From Azolla caroliniana (Eukaryota; Polypodiophyta): DNA of 64,000 nt. The notes beneath the pieces are model-generated. The model ran no database searches and was not told the DNA's origin. It saw only the letters and a list, made by a program, of their open reading frames with translations. Made by a program: the position numbers and the translations under genes. The stretch covers positions 124,001-188,000 of the forward strand of contig JBHGNT010000008.1 of assembly GCA_043228905.1 (NCBI GenBank). Direction: 5' to 3'. Positions 14,437 through 26,702 of the stretch are shown in pieces (position 1 is the first letter of the stretch; each line of letters starts with the position of its first letter).

Positions 14437-15668
14437 CTAACAATGCTACCTATGATATCGAATTAAAAAATCAATCTTTTGAAACTCATGTCGAAAGACA
14501 TGAAGAAATTACGTAATTAGAGGAAGGAGTAGAGAAGAGGCCGAGAGTAAATTAAAATGTTCATAACTGGCCCATTGAATATCGGATTTTAGTGTCTAAA
14601 CAGGCGAATCGAAGCTAACAATGCTAGCTATGATATGGAATTAAAAAATCAAGATTTTGAAACTCAGGTCGAGAGACATGAAGAAATTACCAAATTAGAG
14701 GAGGGATTGAGAAGAGCCCGAGAGTAAATTAAAATGTTCATACCTGGCCCATGTGATATCGGATTTTAGTGTTCAAACATGGAAATCGAAGCTAACAATG
14801 CTAGCTATGATATGGAATTAAAAAATCAATGTTTTGAAACTCAGGTCGAGAGACATGAAGAAATTACCAAAATAGAGGAGGGAGTAGAGAAGAGGCCCAG
14901 AGTAAATTAAAATGTTCATACCTGGCCCATGTGATATCGGATTTTAGTGTTAAAATATGTGAATCGAAGCTAACAAGGCGAGCTATGTTATGGAAATCAA
15001 AAATCAAGATTTCGAAACTCAGGTCGAGAGACATGAAGAAATTCCCAAATTTGAGGAGGGAGTTGAGAAGAGCCCGAGAGTAAATTAAAATGTTCATACC
15101 TGTCCCATGTGATATTGGATTTTAGTGTTCAAACTTGCGAATCGAAGCTAGCAAAGCTACCTATGATATGGAATTCAAAAAACAAGCTTTTGAAACTCAC
15201 GTCACGAGACATGAAGAAATAACCAAATTTGAGGAGGGAGTTGACAAGAGCCCGAGAGTAAATTAAAATGTTCATACCTGGCCCATGTGATATCGGATTT
15301 GAGTGTTCAAACATGCGAATCGAAGCTAACAATGCTAGCTATGATATGGCATTAGAAAATCAAGCTTTGGAAACTCAGGTCGAGAGATATGAAGAAATTA
15401 CCAAATTAGAGGAGGGAGTTGAGAAGAGCCCGAGAGTAAATTAAAATGTTCATACCTGGCCCATGTGATATCGGATTTTTGTGTTCAAACATGCGAATCG
15501 AAGCTAACAATGCTACCTATGATATGGAATTGAAAAATGAAGCTTTTGAAACTCAGGTCGAGAGACATGAAGAAATTACCAAATTTGAGGAGGGAGTTGA
15601 GAAGAGCCCGAGATGAAATTAAAATGTTCATACCTGGCCCATGTGATATCGGATTTTAGTGTTCAAAC
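14437..15668 (+). repeat. Satellite monomers between duplicated blocks
   Basis: Ordinary forward monomers. A monomer at about 15129-15260 with AAACAAGCTTTTG and GTTGACAAGAG has inverted relatives at about 58.5 and 60.3 kb that share the same unusual bases (CTTGTTTTTTGAATTCC). No gene is visible. Confidence 0.8.
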
Positions 15669-17092
15669 TTGCGAATCGAAGCTAACAATGTGAGCTATGT
15701 TATGGAATTAAAAAATCAAGATTTTGAAACTCAGGTCGAGAGACATGAAGAAATTCCAAAATTAGAGGAGGGAGTTGAGAAGAGCCCGAGAGTAAATTAT
15801 AATGTTCATACATGGCCCATGTGATATCGGACTTGAGTGTTCAAACATGCGAATCGAAGCTAACAATGCTAGCTATGATATGGCATTAGAAAATCAAGCT
15901 TTGGAAACTCAGGTCGAAAGATATGAAGAAATTACCAAATTAGAGGAGGGAGTTGAGAAGAGCCCGAGAGTAAATTAAAATGTTCATACCTGGCCCATGT
16001 GATATAGGATTTTAGTGTTCAAACATGCGAATCGAAGCTAACAATGCTACCTATGATATGGACTTAAAAAATCAATATTTTGAAACTCATGTCGAAAGAT
16101 ATGAAGAAATTACCCATTTAGAGGAAGGAGTAGAGAAGAGGCCGAGAGTAAATTAAAATGTTCATAACTGGCCCATTGAATATCGGATTTTAGTGTTCAA
16201 ACTTGCGAATCGAAGCTAACAATGCGAGCTATGTTATGGAATTAAAAAATTAAGATTTTGAAAGTCAGGTCGAGAGACATGAAGAAATTCCAAAATTAGA
16301 GGAGGGAGTAGAGAAGAGCCCGAGAGTAAATTAAAATGTTCATACCTGGCCCATGTGATATCGGATTTTAGTGTTCAAACTTGCGAATCGAAGCTAACAA
16401 TGCGAGCTATGTTATGAAATTAAAAAATCAAGATTTTGAAACTCAGGTCGAGAGACATGAAGAAATTCCAAAATTAGAGGAGGGAGTTGAGAAGAGCCCG
16501 AGAGTAAATTATAATGTTCATACCTGGCCCATGTGATATCGGACTTGAGTGTTCAAACATGCGAATCGAAGCTAACAATGCTAGCTATGATATGGCATTA
16601 GAAAATCAAGCTTTGGAAACTCAGGTCGAGAGATATGAAGAAATTACCAAATTAGAGGAGGGAGTTGAGAAGAGCCCGAGAGTAAATTAAAATGTTCATA
16701 CCTGGCCCATGTGATATAGGATTTTAGTGTTCAAACATGCGAATCGAAGCTAACAATGCTACCTATGATATGGACTTAAAAAATCAATCTTTTGAAACTC
16801 ATGTCGAAAGACATGAAGAAATTACCCATTTAGAGGAAGGAGTAGAGAAGAGGCCGAGAGTAAATTAAAATGTTCATAACTGGCCCATTGAATATCGGAT
16901 TTTAGTGTTCAAACTTGCGAATCGAAGCTAACAATGCGAGCTATGTTATGGAATTAAAAAATTAAGATTTTGAAAGTCAGGTCGAGAGACATGAAGAAAT
17001 TCCAAAATTAGAGGAGGGAGTAGAGAAGAGCCCGAGAGTAAATTAAAATGTTCATACCTGGCCCATGTGATATCGGATTTTAGTGTTCAAAC
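15669..17092 (+). repeat. Tetramer HOR, 712 bp, two copies
   Basis: TTGCGAATCGAAGCTAACAA at 15669 recurs at 16381, and AGTAAATTATAATGTTC at 15791 recurs at 16503, a spacing of exactly four monomers. The third phase position at 17093 begins with TTGCGAATCG but continues into a different monomer, so the tandem ends there. Confidence 0.88.
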
Positions 17093-18024
17093 TTGCGAAT
17101 CGAAGCTAGCACAGCTAGCTATGATATGGAATTCAAAAATCAAGCTTTTGAAACTCACGTCAAGAGACATGAAAAAATAACCAAATTTGAGGAGGGAGTT
17201 GAGAAGAGCCCGAGAGTAAATTAAAATGTTCATACCTGGCCCATGTGATATCGGACTTGAGTGTTCAAACATGCGAATCGAGGCTAACAATGCTAGCTAT
17301 GATATGGCATTAGAAAATCAAGCTTTGGAAACTCAGGTCGAGAGATATGAAGAAATTACCAAATTAGAGGAGGGAGTTGAGAAGAGCCCGAGAGTAAATT
17401 AAAATGTTCATACCTGGCCCATGTGATATCGGATTTTTGTGTTCAAACATGCGAATCGAAGCTAACAATGCTACCTATGATATAGAAGTAAAAAATAAGG
17501 ATTTTGAAACTCACGTTGAGAGACATGAAGAAATAACCAAATTTGAGGAGGAAGTGGAGAGGAGCCCGAGAGTAAATTAAAATGTTCATACCTGGCCCAT
17601 GTGATATCGGACTTGAGTGTTCAAACATGCGAATCGAGGCTAACAATGCTAGCTATGATATGGCATTAGAAAATCAAGCTTTGGAAACTCAGGTCGAGAG
17701 ATATGAAGAAATTACCAAATTAGAGGAGGGAGTTGAGAAGAGCCCGAGAGTAAATTAAAATGTTCATACCTGGCCCATGTGATATCGGATTTTTGTGTCC
17801 AAACGTGCGAATCGAAGCTAACAATGCTACCTATGATATGGAATTGAAAAATGAAGCTTTTGAAACTCAGGACGAGAGACATGAAGAAATTACCAAATTT
17901 GAGGAGGGAGTTGAGAAGAGCCCGAGATCAAATTAAAATGTTCATACCTGGCCCATGTGATATCGGATTTTAGTGTTCAAACTTGCGAATCGAAGCTAAC
18001 AATGCGAGCTATGTTATGGAATTA
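17093..18024 (+). repeat. Satellite monomers with scattered HOR members
   Basis: Contains a GATATAGAAGTAAAAAATAA monomer at about 17471 whose close copies lie at about 12608 and 18190, showing that single monomers or pairs have been copied between neighbouring blocks. No gene is visible. Confidence 0.8.
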
Positions 18025-20061
18025 AAAAATCAAGATTTTGAAACTCAGGTCGAGAGACATGAAGAAATTCCAAAATTAGAGGAGGGAGTTGAGAAGAGCC
18101 CGAGAGTAAATTAAAATGTTCATACCTGGCCCATGTGATATCGGATTTTTGTGTTCAAACATGCGAATCGAAGCTAACAATGCTACCTATGATATAGAAG
18201 TAAAAAATAAGGATTTTGAAACTCACGTTGAGAGACATGAAGAAATAACCAAATTTGAGGAGGAAGTTGAGAGGAGCCCGAGAGTAAATTAAAATGTTCA
18301 TACCTGGCCCATGTGATATCGGATTTTAGTGTTCAAACATGCGAATCGAAGCTAACAACGGTAGCTATGATATGGAATTAAAAAATCAAGGTTTTGAAAC
18401 TCAGGTCGAGAGACATGAAGAAATTACCAAATTAGAGGAGGGAAGTAGAGAAGAGGCCGAGAGTAAATTAAAATGTTCATACCTGGCCCATGTGATATCG
18501 GATTTTAGTGTTCAAATATGCGAATCGAAGCTAACAATGCGAGCTATGTTATGGAAATCAAAAATCAAGATTTCGAAACTCAGGTCGAGAGACATGAAGA
18601 AATTACCAAATTTGAGGAGGGAGTTGAGAAGAGCCCGAGAGTAAATTAAAATGTTCATACCTGGCCCATGTGATATCGGATTTTAGTGTTCCAACATTTG
18701 AATCGAAGGTTACAATGTTAGCTATCATATGGAAGTAAAAAATAAGGATTTTGAAACTCACGTTGAGAGACATGAAGAAATAACCAAATTTGAGGAGGGA
18801 GTTGAGAAGAGCCCGAGAGTAACATGTGATATAGGATTTTAGTGTTCAAACATGCGAATCGAAGCTAACAATGCTAGCTATGATATGGAATTAAAAAATC
18901 AATCTTTTGAAACTCATGTCGAAAGACATGAAGAAATTACCTAATTAGAGGAAGGAGTAGAGAAGAGGCCGAGAGTAAATTAAAATGTTCATAACTGGCC
19001 CATTGAAGATCGGATTTTAGTGTTCAAATAGGCGAATCGAAGCTAACAATGCTACCTATGATATGGAATTAAAAAATCAATCTTTTGAAACTCATGTCGA
19101 AAGACATGAAGAAATTACCTAATTAGAGGAAGGAGTAGAGAAGAGGCCGAGAGTAAATTAAAATGTTTATAACTGGCCCATTGAAGATCGGATTTTAGTG
19201 TTCAAATAGCCGAATCGAAGCTAACAATGCTAGCTATGATATGGCATTAAAAAATCAAGCTTTGGAAACCCACGTCGAGAGACATGAAGAAATTCCAAAA
19301 TTAGAGGAGGGAGTAGAGAAGAGCCCGAGAGTAAATTAAAATGTTCATACCTGGCCCATGTGATATCGGATTTTAGTGTTCAAACATACGAATCGAAGCT
19401 AACAAGTCTAGCTATGATATCGAATTAAAAAATCAAGGTTTTGAAACTCAGGTCGAGAGATATGAAGAAATTACCAAATTAGAGGAGGGAGTAGAGAAGA
19501 GGCCGAGAGTAAATTAAAATGCGAATCGAAGCTAACAATGCTACCTATGATATCGAATACAAAAAATCAATCTTTTGAAACTCATGTCGAAAGACATGAA
19601 GAAATTACCTAATTAGAGGAAGGAGTAGAGAAGAGGCCGAGAGTAAATTAAAATGTTCATAACTGGCCCATTGAAGATCGGATTTTAGTGTTCAAATAGG
19701 CGAATCGAAGCTAACAATGCTAGCTATGATATGGCATTAAAAAATCAAGCTTTTGAAACTCAGGTCGAGAGACATGAAGAAATTACCAAATTTGAGGAGG
19801 TAGTTGAGAAGAGCCCGAGAGTAAATTAAAATGTTCATACCTGGCCCATGTGATATCGGATTTTAGTGTTTAAACATGTGAATCGAAGCTAGCAAAGGTA
19901 CCTATGATATGGAATTGAAAAATCAAGCTTTGGAAACCCACGTCGAGAGACAGGGTTTGAAAATTAGAGGAGGGAGTAGAGAAGAGCCCGAGAGTAAATT
20001 AAAATGTTCATACCTGGCCCATGTGATATCGGATTTTAGTGTTCAAACATACGAATCGAAG
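18025..20061 (+). repeat. 5.6-kb segmental duplication, copy 2
   Basis: Second copy of 12440-14436, intact where copy 1 has lost 40 bp near 14118. It ends where AACAAGGCTAGC (copy 2) replaces AACAATGCTACC (copy 1). The two copies plus the 712-bp tandem between them show several rounds of amplification on different scales. Confidence 0.88.
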
Positions 20062-20994
20062 CTAACAAGGCTAGCTATGATATGGAATTAAAAAATCAAG
20101 GTTTTGAAACTCAGGTCGAGAGACATGAAGAAATTACCAAATTTGAGGAGGGAGTTGAGTAGAGCCCGAGAGTAAATTAAAATGTTCATACCTGGCCCAT
20201 GTGATATCGGATTTTAGTGTTCGAATATGCGAATCGAAGATAACAATGCGAGCTATGTTATGGAATTCGAAAATCAAGATTTTGAAACTAAGGTCGAAAG
20301 AAATGAAGAAATTTCCAAATTAGAGGAGGGAGTATAGAAGAGCCCGAGAGTAAATTAAAATGTTCATACCTGGCTCATGTGATATCGAATTTTAGTGTTC
20401 AAACATGCGAATCGAAGCTCACAATGCTAGCTATGATATGGAATTAAAAAATCAAGACTTTGAAACTTAGGTCGAGAGACATGAAGAAATTACCAAATTT
20501 GAGGAGGGGGTAGAGAAGAGGCCGAGAGTAAATTAAAATGTTCATACCTGGCCCATGTGATATTGCATCTTAGTCTTCAAACATGCGAATCGAAGCTAAC
20601 AATGCTAGTTATGATATGGCATTAAAAAATCAAGCTTTTGAAACTCAGGTCGAGAGACATGAAGAAATTACCCAATTTGAGGAGGTAGTTGAGAAGAGCC
20701 CGAGAGTAAATTAAAATGTTCATACCTGGCCCATGTGATATCGGATTTTAGTGTTCAAACATACGAATCGAAGCTAACAAGGCTAGCTGTGATATGGAAT
20801 GAAAAAATCAAGCTTTTGAAACTCAGGTCGAGAGACATGAAGAAATTACCAAATTAGAGCAGGCAGTAGAGAAGAGCCCGAGAGTAAATTAAAATGTTCA
20901 TACCTGTCCCATCTGATATCGGATTTTAGTGTTTAAACATGTGAATCAAAGCTAGCAAAGGTACCTATGATATGGAATTAAAAAATCAAGCTTT
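20062..20994 (+). repeat. Left arm block paired with 55.06-56.3 kb
   Basis: Private variants here recur inverted far to the right. AATGCTAGTTATGATATGG (20601) pairs with 55439-55448; GTCCCATCTGATATC (20906) pairs with 55129; TTTGAAACTAAGGTCG (20281) pairs with 56115. The coordinate sum is 76049 or 76405, a difference of two monomers. The next block to the right in this arm pairs with 34.7-38.3 kb, so the mirror position jumps by about 17 kb at 20990. Confidence 0.82.
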
Positions 20995-23900
20995 GGAAAC
21001 CCACGTCGAGAGACATGAAGAAATTCCAAAATTAGAGGAGGGAGTAGAGAAGAGCCCGAGAGTAAATTAAAATGTTCATACCTGGCCCATGTGATATCGG
21101 ATTTTAGTGTTCAAACATACGAATCGAAGCTAACAAGTCTAGCTATGATATGGAATTAAAAAATCAAGGTTTTGAAACTCAGGTCGAGAGACATGAAGAA
21201 ATTACCAAATTAGAGGAGGGAGTAGAGAAGAGGCCGAGAGTAAATTACAATGTTCATACCTGGCCCATGTGATATCGGATTTTAGTGTTCAAACATGGGA
21301 ATCGAAGCTAACAATGCTAGCTATTTTATGGAATTAAAAATTCAAGATTTTAAACTTAGGTCGAGAGACATGAAGAAATTACCAAATTAGAGGAGGGAGT
21401 TGAGAAGAGCCCGAGAGTAAATTAAAATGTTCATACCTGGCCCATGTGATATCGGATTTGAGTGTTCAACCTTACGAATCGAAGCTAACAAGGCTAGCTA
21501 TGATATGGAATTAGAAAATCAAGCTTCTGAAACTCAGGTCGAGAGACATGAAGAAATTACCAAATTAGAAGAGGGAGTAGAGAAGAGGCCGAGAGTAAAT
21601 TAAAATGTTCATACCTGGCCCATGTGATATCGGCTTTTAGTGTTCAAATATGCAAATCGAAGCTAACAATGCGAGCTATGTTATGGAATTGGAAAATCGA
21701 GATTTTGGAACTCAGGTCGAGAGACATGAAGAAATTCCCGAATTAGAGGAGGGAGTAGAGTAGAGCCCGAGAGTAAATTAAAATGTTTAGACTTGGCCAA
21801 TGTAATATCGGATTTTAGTGTTTAAACATTGGAATCGAAGCTAACAACGCAAGCTATGATATGGAATTGAAAAATCAAGATTTTGAAACTCAGGTCGAGA
21901 GACATGAAGAAATTACCCAATTTGAGGAGGTAGTTGAGAAGAGGCCGAGAGTAAATTAAAATGTTCATACCTGGCCCATGTGATATCGGATTTTAGTGTT
22001 CAAACATACGAATCGAAGCTAACAAGGCTAGCTATGCTATGGAATGAAAAAATCAAGATTTTGAAACTCAGGTCGAGAGACATGAAGAAATTACCAAATT
22101 TGAGGAGGGAGTTGAGAAGAGCCCGAGAGTAAATTAAAATGTTCATACCTGTCCCAGGTGATATCGGATTTTCGTGTTTAAACATTTGAATCGAAGCTTA
22201 CAATGTTAGCTATCATATGGAAGTAAAAAATAAGGATTTTGAAGCTCACGTTGAGAGACATGAAGAAATAACCAAATTTGAGGAGGGAGTTGAGAAGAGC
22301 CCAAGTGTAAATTAAAATTTTTAGACCTGGCCCATGTGATATCAGATTTTAGTGTGTAAACATGCGAATCGAAGCTAACAAAGCTAGCTATCATATGGAA
22401 TTAAAAAATCAAGGTTTTGAAACTCACGTCGAGAGACTTGAAGAAATTCCCAAATTAGAGGAGGGAGTTGAGAAGAGCCCGAGAGTAAATTAAAATGTTT
22501 AGACCTGGCCCCTGTGATATCGGATTTTAGTGTATAAACATGCGAATCGAAGCTAACAAAGCTAGCTATCATCTGGAATTAAAAATTCATGATTTTCAAA
22601 ATCAGGTCGAGAGACATGAAGAAATTCCCAAATTAGAGGAGGGAGTTGAGAAGAGCGCGTGAGTAAATTAAAATGTTCATATCTGGCCCATGTAATATCG
22701 GATTTTAGTGTTCAAATATGCGAATCGAAGCTAACAAAGGTACCTATGTTATGGATTTAAAAATCCAAGATTTTGAAACTCAGGTTGAGAGACATGAAGA
22801 CATTCCCAAATTAGAGGAGGGAGTAGAGAGGAGCCCGAGAGTAAATTAAATGTTCATACGTGGCCCATGTGATATCGGATTTTATTGTTCAGCCATGCGA
22901 ATTAAAGCTAACCAAGCTACCTATGATATGGAATTAAAAAATCAAGATTTTGAAACTCAGGTCGAGAGACATGAAGAAATTCCCGAATTAGAGCAGGGAG
23001 TAGAGAAGAGCCCGAGAGTAAATTAAAATGTTTAGACTTGGCCAATGTGAAATCGGATTTTAGTGTTTAAACATGCGAATGGAAGCTAACAAAGCTACCT
23101 ATGATATGGAATAAAAAATCAAATTTTCAAACTCAGGTCGAGAGACATGAAGAAATTACCCAATTTGAGGAGGGAGTTGAGAAGAGGCCGAGAGTAAATT
23201 AAAATGTTCATACCTGGCCCATGTGATATCGGATTTTAGTGTTCAAACATACGAATCGAAGCTAACAAGGCTAGCTATGATATCGAATTAAAAAATGAAG
23301 GTTTTGAAACTCAGGTCCAGAGACATGAAGAAATTCCCAAATTAGAGGAGGGAGTAGAGAAGAGCCCGAGAGTAAATTAAAATGTTTTGACCTAGCACAT
23401 GTGATATCGGACTTTAGTGTTTAAACATGCGAATCGAAACATGTTTAAACTTTAGTGTTTGCTAGGTATGATATGGAATTAAAAAATCAAGATTTTCAAA
23501 CTCAGGTCGAGAGATATTAAGAAATTACCAAATTTCAGGATAGAGTTGAGAAGAGCGTGTGAGTAAATTAAAATGTTCATACCTGGCCCAAGTAATATAG
23601 GATTTTAGTGTTCAAACATGCGAATCGAAGCTAACAATGCTAGCTATGATATAGAATAAAAATTCAAGATTTTAAAACTTAGGTCGAGAGACATGAAGAA
23701 ATTACCAAATTAGAGGAGGGAGTTGAGAAGAGCCCGAGAGTAAATTAAAATGTTCATACCTGGCCCATGTGATATCGGATCTGAGTGTTCAAACATACGA
23801 ATCGAAGCTAACAAGGCTAGCTATGATATGGAATTAGAAAATCAAGCTTTTGAAACTCAGGTCGAGAGACATGAAGAAATTACCCGATTTGAGGAGGTAG

Positions 23901-24790
23901 TTGAGAAGAGCCCGAGAGTAAATTAAAATGTTCATACCTGGCCCATGTGATATCGGATTTGAGTGTTCAAACTTACGAATCGAAGCTAACAAGGCTAGCT
24001 ATAATATGGAATTAGAAAATCAAGCTTTTGAAACTCAGGTCGAGAGACATGAAGAAATTACCCAATTTGAGGAGGTAGTTGAGAAGAGCCCGAGAGTAAA
24101 TTAAAATGTTCATACCTGGCCCATGTGATATCGGATTTGAGTGTTCAAACTTACGAATCGAAGCTAACAAGGCTAGCTATGATATGGAATTAGAAAATCA
24201 AGCTTCTGAAACTCAGGTCGAGAGACATGAAGAAATTACCAAATTAGAGGAGGGAGTAGAGAAGAGGCCGAGAGTAAATTAAAATGTTCATACCTGGCCC
24301 ATGTGATATCGGCTTTTAGTGTTCAAATATGCAAATCGAAGCTAACAATGCGAGCTATGTTATGGAATTCGAAAATCGAGATTTTGGAACTCAGGTCGAG
24401 AGACATGAAAAAATTCCCGAATTAGAGGAGGGAGTAGAGTAGAGCCCGAGAGTAAATTAAAATGTTTAGACTTGGCCAATGTAATATCGGATTTTAGTGT
24501 TTAAACATTGGAATGGAAGCTAATAACGCAAGCTATGATATGGAATTGAAAAATCAAGATTTTGAAACTCAGGTCGAGAGACATGAAGAAATTACCCAAT
24601 ATTAGGAGGTAGTTGAGAAGAGGCCGAGAGTAAATTAAAATTTTCATACCTGGCCCATGTGATATCGGATTTTAGTGTTCAAACATACGAATCGAAGCTA
24701 ACAAGGCTAGCTATGATATGGAATGAAAACATCAAGATTTTGAAACTCAGGTCGAGAGATATGAAGAAATTACCAAATTTGAGGAGGGAG
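20995..24790 (+). repeat. Left arm of the palindrome, outer segment
   Basis: Mirror partner of 34715-38340. Paired positions add to a constant 59333 over several kilobases: 21251 with 38083 (AATTACAATGTT variant), 21712 with 37621 (GATTTTGGAACT), 22384 with 36949, 23441 with 35892, 23546 with 35787 (AGGATAGAGT). Further in the sum is 59510 (24391 with 35119; 24721 with 34789, GAATGAAAACATC) because the left arm holds one extra monomer at about 23941-24117. The markers are private monomer variants rather than consensus bases, which makes this real collinearity. Confidence 0.93.
23419..23450. repeat. Short perfect inverted repeat in a rearranged monomer
   Basis: GTTTAAACATG (23419-23429) and CATGTTTAAAC (23440-23450) form 11-bp perfect arms around 10 bp. 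The TTAGTGTTT element is present on both sides. It arose by local rearrangement of one monomer and is also found inverted at 35883-35914, so it predates the separation of the arms. Confidence 0.9.
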
Positions 24791-26702
24791 TTGAGAAGAG
24801 CGCATGAGTAAATTAAAATGTTCATACCTGGCCCATCTGATATAGGATTTTAGTGTTCAAACATGCGAATCGAAGCTAACAATGCTACCTATGATATGGA
24901 ATTAAAAAATCAATCTTTTGAAACTCATGTCGAAAGACATGAAGAAATTACCAAATTAGAGGAGGGAGTAGAGAAGAGGCCGAGAGTAAATTAAAATGTT
25001 CATAACGGGCCCATTGAATATCGGATTTTAGTGTTCAAACAGGCGAATCGAAGCTAACAATGCTAGCTATGATATGGAATTAAAAAATCAAAATTTTGAA
25101 ACTCAGGTCGAGAGACATGAAAAAGTTACCAAATTAGAGGAGGTATTGAGAAGAGCCCGAGAGTAAAATAAAATGTTCATACCTGGCCCATGTGATATCG
25201 GATTTGAGTGTTCAAACATACGAATCGAAGCTAACAAGGCTAGCTATGATATGGAATTAAAAAATCAAGGTTTGGAAACTCACGTCGAGAGACATGAAGA
25301 AATTACCAAATTAGAGGAGGGAGTTGAGACGAGCCCGAGAGTAAATTAAAATGTTCATACCTGGCCCATGTGATATCGGATTTTAGTGTTCAAATATGTG
25401 AATCGAAGCTAACAAAGGTACCTTTGATATGGAATTAAAAAACCAAGCTTCTGAAAATCAGGTCGAGAGACATGAACAAATTACCAAATTAGAGGAGGGA
25501 GTTGAGAATAGCGCGTGAGTAAATTAAAATGTTCATACCTGGCCCATCTGATATCGGATTTTAGCGTTCAAATATGCGAATCGAAGCTAGCAAAGCTACC
25601 TATGACATGGAATGAAAAAATCAAGCTTTTGAAACTCAGGTGCAGAGACATGAAGAAATTACCAAATTAGAGCAGGGAGGAGAGAAGAGCCCGAGAGTAA
25701 ATTAAAATGTTTAGACCTGGCCCATGTGATATCGGATTTTAGTGTTCAAATATACGAATCGAGGCTAACAATGCTACCTATGATATGGAATTAAAAAATC
25801 AAGCTTTTGAAACTCAGGTCTAGAGACATGAAGAAATTACCAAATTTGAGGAGGGAGTTGAGAAGAGCCCGAGAGTAAATTAAAATGTTCATACCTGTCC
25901 CATGTCATATCGGATTTTAGTGTTCAAACATTTGAATCGAAGCTTACAATGTTAGCTATGATATGGAAGTAAAAAATAAGGATTTTGAAACTCACGTTGA
26001 GAGACATAGAAAAATAACCAAATTTGAGGAGGGAGTTGAGAAGAGCCCGAGAGTAAATTAAAATGTTCATACCTGGCCCATGTGATATCGGATTTTAGTG
26101 TTCAAACATGCGAATCGAAGCTAACAACGGTAGCTATGCTATCGAATTAAAAAATCAAGATTTTAAAACTCAGGTCGAGAGACATGAAGAAATTACCAAA
26201 TTAAAGGAGGGAGTTGAGAAGAGCCCGAGAGTAAATTAAAATGTTCATACCTGGCCCATGTGATATCGGATTTTTGTGTTCAAACATGCGAATCGAAGCG
26301 AATAATGCTACCTATGATATGGAATTAAAAAATCAAGCTTTTGAAACTCAGGTCTCGAGACATGAAGAAATTACCAAATTTGAGGAGGGAGTTGAGAAGA
26401 GCCCGAGAGTAAATTAAAATGTTCATACCTGTCCCATGTGATATCGGATTTTAGTGTTCAAACATTTGAATCGAAGCTTACAATGTTAGCTATGATATGG
26501 AAGTAAAAAATAACATAAAGAAATAACCAAATTTGAGGGGGGAGTTGAGAAGAGCCCGAGAGTAAATTAAAATGTTCATACCTGGCCCATGTGATATCGG
26601 ATTTTAGTGTTCAAACATGCGAATCGAAGCTAACAACGGTAGCAATGATATCGAATTAAAAAATCAATATTTTGAAACTCAGGTCGAGAGACATGTAGAA
26701 AT
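24745..26702 (+). repeat. Left arm of the palindrome, middle segment
   Basis: Mirror partner of 29521-31830. Paired private variants: 25016 with 31560 (CATAACGGGCCCATTG), 24807 with 31769, the AGGTGCAGAGACATG monomer (25640) with 30930, CATAGAAAAATAACC (26006) with 30570, 26176 with 30401 (TTTTAAAACTC), 26360 with 29861 (GGTCTCGAGA) and 26702 with 29521 (ACATGTAGAAATTACCC). The coordinate sum is 56576 and then 56222, because the right arm has two extra monomers near 29.95-30.3 kb. Confidence 0.93.

Noticed and set aside
23419-23450. A transcription terminator or regulatory hairpin
   Set aside because: It arises from rearranged satellite bases, is AT-rich with no nearby gene, and is mirrored in the other arm as part of the satellite duplication.
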